From Symbiodinium natans (lineage: Eukaryota; Sar; Dinophyceae; Suessiales; Symbiodiniaceae): a DNA stretch of 60,000 nucleotides. A program made the translations under genes and the position numbers. Of this stretch, positions 54,113 to 60,000 are shown one piece after another (position 1 is the stretch's first letter; each line of letters begins with the position of its first letter). A model generated the notes under the pieces. The model ran no database searches. It was given only the letters and a program-made list of their open reading frames with translations, and was not told the origin of the DNA. The DNA lies in the NCBI GenBank assembly GCA_905221605.1, contig CAJNDS010002144.1, positions 137,501-197,500 of the forward strand. Direction: 5' to 3'.

Positions 54113-55976
54113 TTAACATTTGAATTATATATGAAAGAGAGGTTTAGGGTTTGGGGCTCTTACAGCCGGAGCAATGTGGACATGATCCCGGCATGGAGGC
54201 CCGGGCGCGCATTCAAGCAGACAGGGTTTAGGGTTTCGGGTTTAGGGTTTCGGGTAATATCTCCCCGAGTGTATACACGTGAAGGGACTCTGTAAGGATA
54301 AGGTATTTCGGGCTATAGTTCTCAGCTCATTGAGTACAAACAGTTCAGCAACACCCACGCGATCAAAGAAGCACGCGGCAAGTAAGACATTGTCGTGCTC
54401 GGTGCTACCGTCTCATCAAATGCTGAGATTCAATGATCGACCTTCCTGGCCTCAGGCTTACCGCTTCTTCGTCGGGAATGAGTGATCTCGGTAAACCCTC
54501 ACCACAGGGGCGGGGGGGCGGGGACTGAAATCTAACCAAAAACATGGTCTGAAAAGAAACAACATGGGGCGGGATAGGTAGGAGGGGGAGGGGGGGAGGA
54601 GGGGAAGGAGGGGAGAAGGAGGGGTGTATTCCCGAAAAGGAGGTAAATCTATAGAAGGATACAAGGATACCGGGTCGCCACTTCCCTATAGGAAGAGACT
54701 CGCACCTTTCTGGGTCCCTTCCTGTGGGCCTTTACCCCCTTTATTGCCTTCTACAGAACCCTCAGCCCTAAACCCTAAACCCTAAACCCCAAACCCTAAA
54801 CCCTAAACCCTAAACCCTTTAAAGGAGGTAGGGGACGACATCAAGGGCCCTTAGAAGCTTCGCACCTGCCTTATACTATCATCTACTTCGACCCAAGCCG
54901 ACGCTGGAGGTGCAAGGATGTTTAGGGTTTAGGGTTTAGGGTTTAGGGTTTAGGGTTTAGGGTTTAGGGTTTAGGGTTTAGGGCTTAGCGTTTAGCGTTT
55001 AGGGTTTAGGGTTTAGGGCTTTGGGTTCCTAAACTTTACGCCCTGAACCCTGAAGGTGAGCCTTGTTTACAAGGGCCACAACATCTAGGAGATCGACGTC
55101 TGATACTGAAGGACTTGGGTTTAGGGTTGAGCGTTGAAGGTTTAGGGGGGCTAGAAACCCGAATGAAACCCCAAACCCTAAACCCTAGACCCTAGACCCT
55201 GGACCCTAGACCCTAAACCCTAAGCCGCAAAAAGAAGGCCCGACATTCACCCAGCGCTTAGCCATGAAACCCTAGCCCGCCCCCACCCGACCTCTGACCC
55301 CGTGAAGCCCCCCCCCCCCCCCCCTGCCCCACACAACACCACAAAGAGGAGTCCTCGAAGACACCACCCTAAACCACAAACCCTAAACCCTAAGATCTGA
55401 ACCCTGAACCCTAAACCCTAAACCCCAAACCCTAAACCCTAAACCCTGAACCCTAAACCCGAAACCCTAAACCCTACACCCAACACCACACGCTGGCACT
55501 CCGCACAGCCACCAGGGACCAGGCTGGCTTGAAGCAGAGCTTCGCCATTCTGCGCAGAAAGAGAAGGAGTAGCGGGTATAGGGTTTAGGGTTTAGGGCTT
55601 AGGGTTTAGGGTTTAGGGGGTTGAGGTCAGCGCACCCCCCAGCCAAAGGGTCATACAAAGCGGAACTGAGAGCAGTTTGGTCCTAATTTCGGGGGTAGGA
55701 TGTAGCTGACGAAGGATGATGATGAGTCGACAACCCACAAAATTGTGGGTTCTTGGGTCGAGCTTCAAATTTAGTGCTGATCCATGTTTCCCTCCTCCGC
55801 CTCATCCCCCACCCAACCCTAAACACTAAACCCAAAAAGACCATTTGCCAAGACGTTCCAAATGACAGTTCAGAAGCAATACCTAGTTGCGGAGTACCCT
55901 AGCCCAAAACAAGTTCACCTTTCAAGTATGGTAGGACTTAAACCCTAAACCCTAAACCCCAAACCCTGAACCCTGA

Positions 55977-56032
55977 CGGCCCTCTACCCCAAAGAGCCAA
56001 ACGCGCTATCAACTCAGCTACCAAGATAAGGG
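55977..56032 (-). pseudogene. Degenerate tRNA-like sequence (Lys/Pro-like)
   Basis: The minus strand reads TAGCTGAGTTGATAGCGC, close to a tRNA D-arm / A box. It then reads GGCTCTTTGGGG and GGCCGTCAGGGTTCAGGG, similar in spacing to an anticodon loop and T-arm / B box. The anticodon stem does not pair properly and the B box runs into GGGTTCAGGGTTT telomeric units. It is therefore a tRNA relic or tRNA-derived element rather than a working gene. Confidence 0.35.
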
Positions 56033-56630
56033 TAAACACAAGACTCGTTCCCATGGCCTCCTGAAACTTTACCCTGGGTTTAGGGTTTAGGGTTTAGGGT
56101 TTAGGGTTTAGGGTTTAGGGTTTAGGGTAAACCCTAAACCCTAAGCCCTGCTTTAGGGTTTAGGGTTTAGGGTTTACGGTTTGGGGGGGTGCCTCCAGCA
56201 TATCAGCCCACACCATGTCGAATGGGATGTCGCCGGCCTGCAGAGTGAGGGCTGCGCTTTCGGACTTCGGGCCTTGTCAGGGTTTAGGGCTTAGGGTCTA
56301 GGGTTTAGGGCTAGGGAGGCTTTGGGTTTAGGGTTTAGGGTTTAGGGTTTAGGGTTTAGGGTTTAGGGTTTAGGGTTTAGGGTTTAGGGTTTAGGGTTTA
56401 GGGTCCAGGGTTTAGGGCTAGGGAGGCTTTTGCAAGGCCCTGCGACATGGTGAAGATATATCTGCTCACCACATGCCCGCTTCTCTGGTTGCCCACGACT
56501 GCCCACGAAGACTCACGCTTACCCACATATCGACCTAGGCAGGACTGTGTTTCGGGATTATGCAGTTGAGGGATCGCCACCCTCAGCGACACAAGTTCCG
56601 AGAAGAGCGTAGGGCTTTCTGCAACTTTCT

Positions 56631-56850
56631 AGTGGCACATCCCAGATGATAAGTATCTAACATGCTCTCGAAGCTTGTTCGATGAGGTTCGCGAAATAAC
56701 TTTTCGAACGAACATCCTCATCCGGGAGATAGAAACGCGGTTTTGGCAAGACATGTGCGAAAGCCAAGACAGCGCGCTCAGGCACCTCTTAGAAACCTGC
56801 ACGTCCAGTAGGGAACCAATGAAGGGCTGACCTTTGACGCCCTAAACCCT
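56631..56850. CDS. Possible terminal exon, strand undecided
   Basis: On plus, after GCAACTTTCTAG (with an in-frame TAG), 66 codons stay open to TGA, including LFDEVREITFRTNILIREIE and ALRHLLETCTSSREPMKG. On minus the same codon boundaries are open for the same length, including LLDVQVSKRCLSALSWLS. It lies in a 430-bp block without telomeric repeats (56405-56840), unusual for this window. I cannot decide the strand or name a product. Confidence 0.35.
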
Positions 56851-57217
56851 AAACCCTAAACCCCAAACCCCTAAACCCCTAAACCCTAATTAAACCCCTA
56901 AACCCTGAACGAAGGACCGGCAAAGAGTGCCTCGCAGGCGACATCGTTCGGGTTTGACTATAGAACTTAAACCCAGACCCTGGGAGACCCATTAGGGTTT
57001 AGGGTTTAGGGTTTGGGGTTTAGGGTTTGGGGTTTGGGGTTTGGGGTTTAGGGCTTTAGGGTTTAGTGTGTTCCTGGGAGGATCCAAAAAGTAGATCTCT
57101 TCAAGGGTTCCGAAGAATGACCCAATGGTAGTAATGGGGTCCTATTTGGGGGTTCTACATGTTGGATCCCAGGGTTTAGGGTTTAGGGTTTAGGGTTTAG
57201 GGTTTAGGGTTTAGGGT

Positions 57218-57253
<36 letters not shown>

Positions 57254-60000
57254 GGTTTAAGACTTTCGCATTTAGTTCCCACTGGGTGAGGTCTCCACAT
57301 CTGGCAAGCTCTTGGGAGTCCCAGGCTTTGGCCGGGCTGTTCAGACTTAGGGGATGTAGGGTTTCGGGTGTAGGGGTTTAGGGTTTGGGGTTAAGGGTCT
57401 GGATGTAAGGTTTCAAAAGAGATCATAAGCCCTATATCCCCCTTGCAAGGAAGAATGTTTTTCATGTTTTGCGAGCTCTTAAGCAAAAAATAGTAGTTTT
57501 TTGAAGATACCTAGAAACAGGCCCCTACTTGTGAAACATCCGAAACCCTATACCCCAAACCCTAAACTCTAAACACTGAACTGCCAGCATCCCAGGGAAG
57601 TGCCTGAACCATTGGCATCCTCACAATCCTCAGCAAATCTGGGAATTTGGGGTCCCCCCCCCCCCCCCCCGATCTCGTTTAGGGCTTAGGGTTCAGGGTT
57701 TAGGGTTTGGGTTTTAGGGTATATAAAGGTATCGAGTTTCCATTTTCAAGACGCATCAAGCCTGAGACTGGTTTATGGGGTTGGTACCCTCCGCACCCTT
57801 TTGAACCCCGAAAACCGAAAACCCTAATTAAACTACCAGAAAATTATTCCTGAATATGACCCTCTTAAACCCAATAAGGAAGATATAAAATTTGTCCCAC
57901 GGGCCTACCTAGAAAAACCCTACAGGGGTTTAGGGGAGTAGGGTGTTGAGGGTGCAGGGTCTGGGGAGCTTTCGGTCTTGTCGGGGCTTAGGGCAAGTTA
58001 CAGCTCATAGAGGTTCAGGGCTTCGGGTTTCAAAGGACTCGGGGTTTAGGGTTTAGACTTAAGGGTTTAGGGCTTTAGGCCCTCACCACGAAATAGATAA
58101 CTCAGAGTAGTCCAACCCTAGAGAGGGGGAATAAGGAAGGATCCACTCTGAAGTCCTGTAGTCCAGGGTTTGAGGCTAGGGCTGTGAGCCTGAACCCTAT
58201 CTCCAGAAGCGACCCCAAAGCTGTATGCCTTGTAAAGCCCTCAGCCTACAGTAAGGTTCACATGCAACCAGTCGACCCAGCAAAGTATCTGGGTGTCCCC
58301 TTGATAGCCCCCCCCCCCCCCCCAGATTACAGTATTTATCAGTGCTCAGGCTGCTGCTAGTAGGGTGCATTGCACTTTCGCACACAGCTCGAAAATCTAG
58401 ACTGCACAGATCCGGGCACTGGCTGTGCTTGCGTTCTTGGTGTGGTGGCACCAGCTCGGAGCGCACTAGCGGGTCCAGCGCGCCACCAACCTAAACCCTA
58501 AACCCTAAACCCTAAATCCTGAACCCTAACCCTAAACCCTAAACCCTAAGTCCAGCTGCGCTCTGGTTAGCGCTTCTCCTGTAGCGTGTCCAGCGACTCC
58601 CAGGCGACGAGGTTCAGCGCTTCTTGGTTGGCGCGAGGGGCGCGCTTTTGATTGTTATTCTTATGGACTAATTTGTAATTTGTTTTTGTTGGGGGGGGGC
58701 CTTTAGGTTGTTTTTCATGTTTGTTAGGGCTCAGGGCTTTACAGGGTAGGGTTTTCAGTGCCGTATCTATACATACCCTAAACTCCAAACCCTAAGCCCT
58801 AAGCCCTGAACCCTAAACCCTAGACCCTAAAATTCTATGCCCTACTTCATGTGGGGCTTACAATCCCTAACCTCCCACCCCTAAACCCGAAACAAATGCT
58901 TTCAAGGATTTAGGGCGTTCGAGCACGTAGCGCTTAGGGGCCGACGGCAGATGCCTCAAGGGAGACTTCATGTGTTTTTCAGGGCTTCGGAGTCTTAAAG
59001 GGTGTAGGGTTTTAGGGTTTTTTGGGTTTTAGGGTCCAGGGCCTGTGTTAACCTTCTAAGGTTCTAGGTCATAGAAGCGGGCAGGGGCTGATGGGGTTAG
59101 GGGGGGTTAAGGCTTCCTGCCTTTGGGGTTGTGGATTTGGAGTTTAGGGTTTAGGGTTAGGGTTTAGGGTTTAGGGTTTAGGGCTACTTCGAGTCTGGGA
59201 TTTCGGAGTCTTCTTTCAGTCTCATTACCGAGGCAATGGCAGCTTGTGAACCTTCTCAGACGGATCTGCCTGTCGGATCTAGGGCTGAGGTTTAAGGTTT
59301 AGGGCTTAGGGTTTCGGGTTTAGGGTTTAGGGCTTAGGATTTAGGGTTTAGGGTGTAGGGTTTAGGGCTTACGGTTTAGGGTTGGGGGGGGGGGGTGGAA
59401 GTAGAGCAGGGGTGGCGTGTGCTGGAAAGCTCGTCTGGCCATGACTCCATGGCACCTTGACATCTATCAAGGGTTTAGGGTTTAGGGTTTAGGGTTTAGG
59501 GTTTAGCCTGTAGCCTGTAGAACTCGAGGGAAAGAGACCTCGCGTAAAACAAGCTGTATGCGAATCGCCGTCACTGACTGTGAGCCCTGAACCCCAACCA
59601 AAGCCCAACAACTCTTAAGCCCACAAGCCACAAGCAAAACCTCAAGCACCAACAAGCCGTGAACCCTAAACCCCAAACCCCGAACCCTAATCCCTGAACC
59701 CTAAACCCTAAACCTAAACCCTAAACCCTAAACCCACCCGACGTCCCCACCACCGGGCCTCTGGGGCTGCTGCTTCTGCCGCCTCACCTGCTTCGGACTT
59801 GAGCCCTCCCCGCAGGCTTCGGGGGTTTAGGGTTTAGGGTTCAGGGTATAGGGTTTGGGGTTTAGGGTTTAGTGTTTGGGTTTTAGGGATTAGTGTTTAA
59901 CGTTTAGGGTTCAGGGATGAGGGCTTTAGGGTTTGGGGTCTGGGGTTTAGGGTTTAGGGCTTCGGGTTTAAGGAAGTACGACACTAGAAGAAGGGTCTAG

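Larger units (their letters stand above)
1..60000. repeat. Dispersed interstitial telomeric repeats, both orientations
   Basis: Blocks of CCCTAAA or TTTAGGG, from two to almost fifty units, occur every few hundred bases along the whole window and switch orientation repeatedly. Degenerate relatives (TTCAGGG, TTTGGGG, CTTAGGG, TTTCGGG, TTGAGGG) fill much of the space between. Because arrays of both orientations lie between unique DNA, this is not a chromosome end. Larger arrays are listed separately. Confidence 0.97.
54113..60000. other. Repeat-rich, apart from the open block at 56.6 kb and a tRNA relic
   Basis: Telomeric arrays of both orientations (for example 54920-54985, 56083-56128, 56327-56403, 57177-57219, 59472-59505), a family D fragment at 57420-57495 and poly-G/poly-C runs. 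No other gene could be supported. Confidence 0.5.

Noticed and set aside
53642-54295. 217-codon ORF on plus
   Set aside because: It runs through a G-rich tract and an inverted 21-bp array; glycine and LPSKTAT repeats reflect DNA periodicity.

Overview
The window looks like nuclear DNA of a dinoflagellate or a close alveolate relative. Three things point there. First, plant/alveolate-type telomeric repeats (TTTAGGG on one strand, CCCTAAA on the other) are scattered through all 60 kb in both orientations. Second, there are no bacterial-style genes and no long ORFs outside simple repeats. Third, the one gene I can resolve is cut into many tiny exons whose introns often begin with GC or GA rather than GT and end AG, usually followed by G, a splice style known from dinoflagellates such as Symbiodiniaceae. 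Species cannot be told; other TTTAGGG algae are not excluded.

Main gene: on the minus strand, from about 37.37 kb down to at least 24.95 kb, sixteen exons of 32-149 nt assemble into one frame of 363 codons. It reads as a polytopic membrane protein of the amino acid/auxin permease type (Aa_trans; SLC36/SLC38/AVT-like). Every junction used keeps phase. Several splice sites were chosen because they keep phase, so this is support rather than independent proof. Further exons of the same kind lie at 24.36-24.43, 23.39-23.51 and 23.21-23.25 kb. A C-terminal membrane exon with a stop codon sits at 11.05-11.15 kb; it belongs either to this gene or to a tandem paralogue. About 9% of the 12.4 kb gene body is coding; the rest is telomeric arrays, short transposon-like elements and 80-150 bp unique islands.

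Repeats: several families of short inverted-repeat elements (MITE or introner-like) recur, including a Tc1/mariner-like pair inserted exactly at the TA of a TTTAGGG unit and elements that carry telomeric arrays inside them. There are also two duplicated satellites (21-bp unit at 4.5-6.5 kb; 9-bp AAAAGTTCT unit at 12.7-14.1 and 14.7 kb), a TG/TC-rich microsatellite (26.6-27.3 kb), a 9-bp array (41.4-41.5 kb), a large palindrome (53.19-53.57 kb), an inverted 21-bp array (53.89-54.11 kb) and long G tracts.

Layout: 1-11 kb telomeric arrays, satellite and islands; 11.05-11.15 kb terminal exon; 11.2-23.2 kb repeats and islands; 23.2-37.4 kb transporter gene body; 37.4-60 kb islands with possible exons of unknown genes (best at 37.41-37.57, 46.58-46.95 and 56.63-56.85 kb) among repeats. 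Short open stretches that look protein-like also occur inside introns of the transporter, so such islands elsewhere are reported with low confidence.
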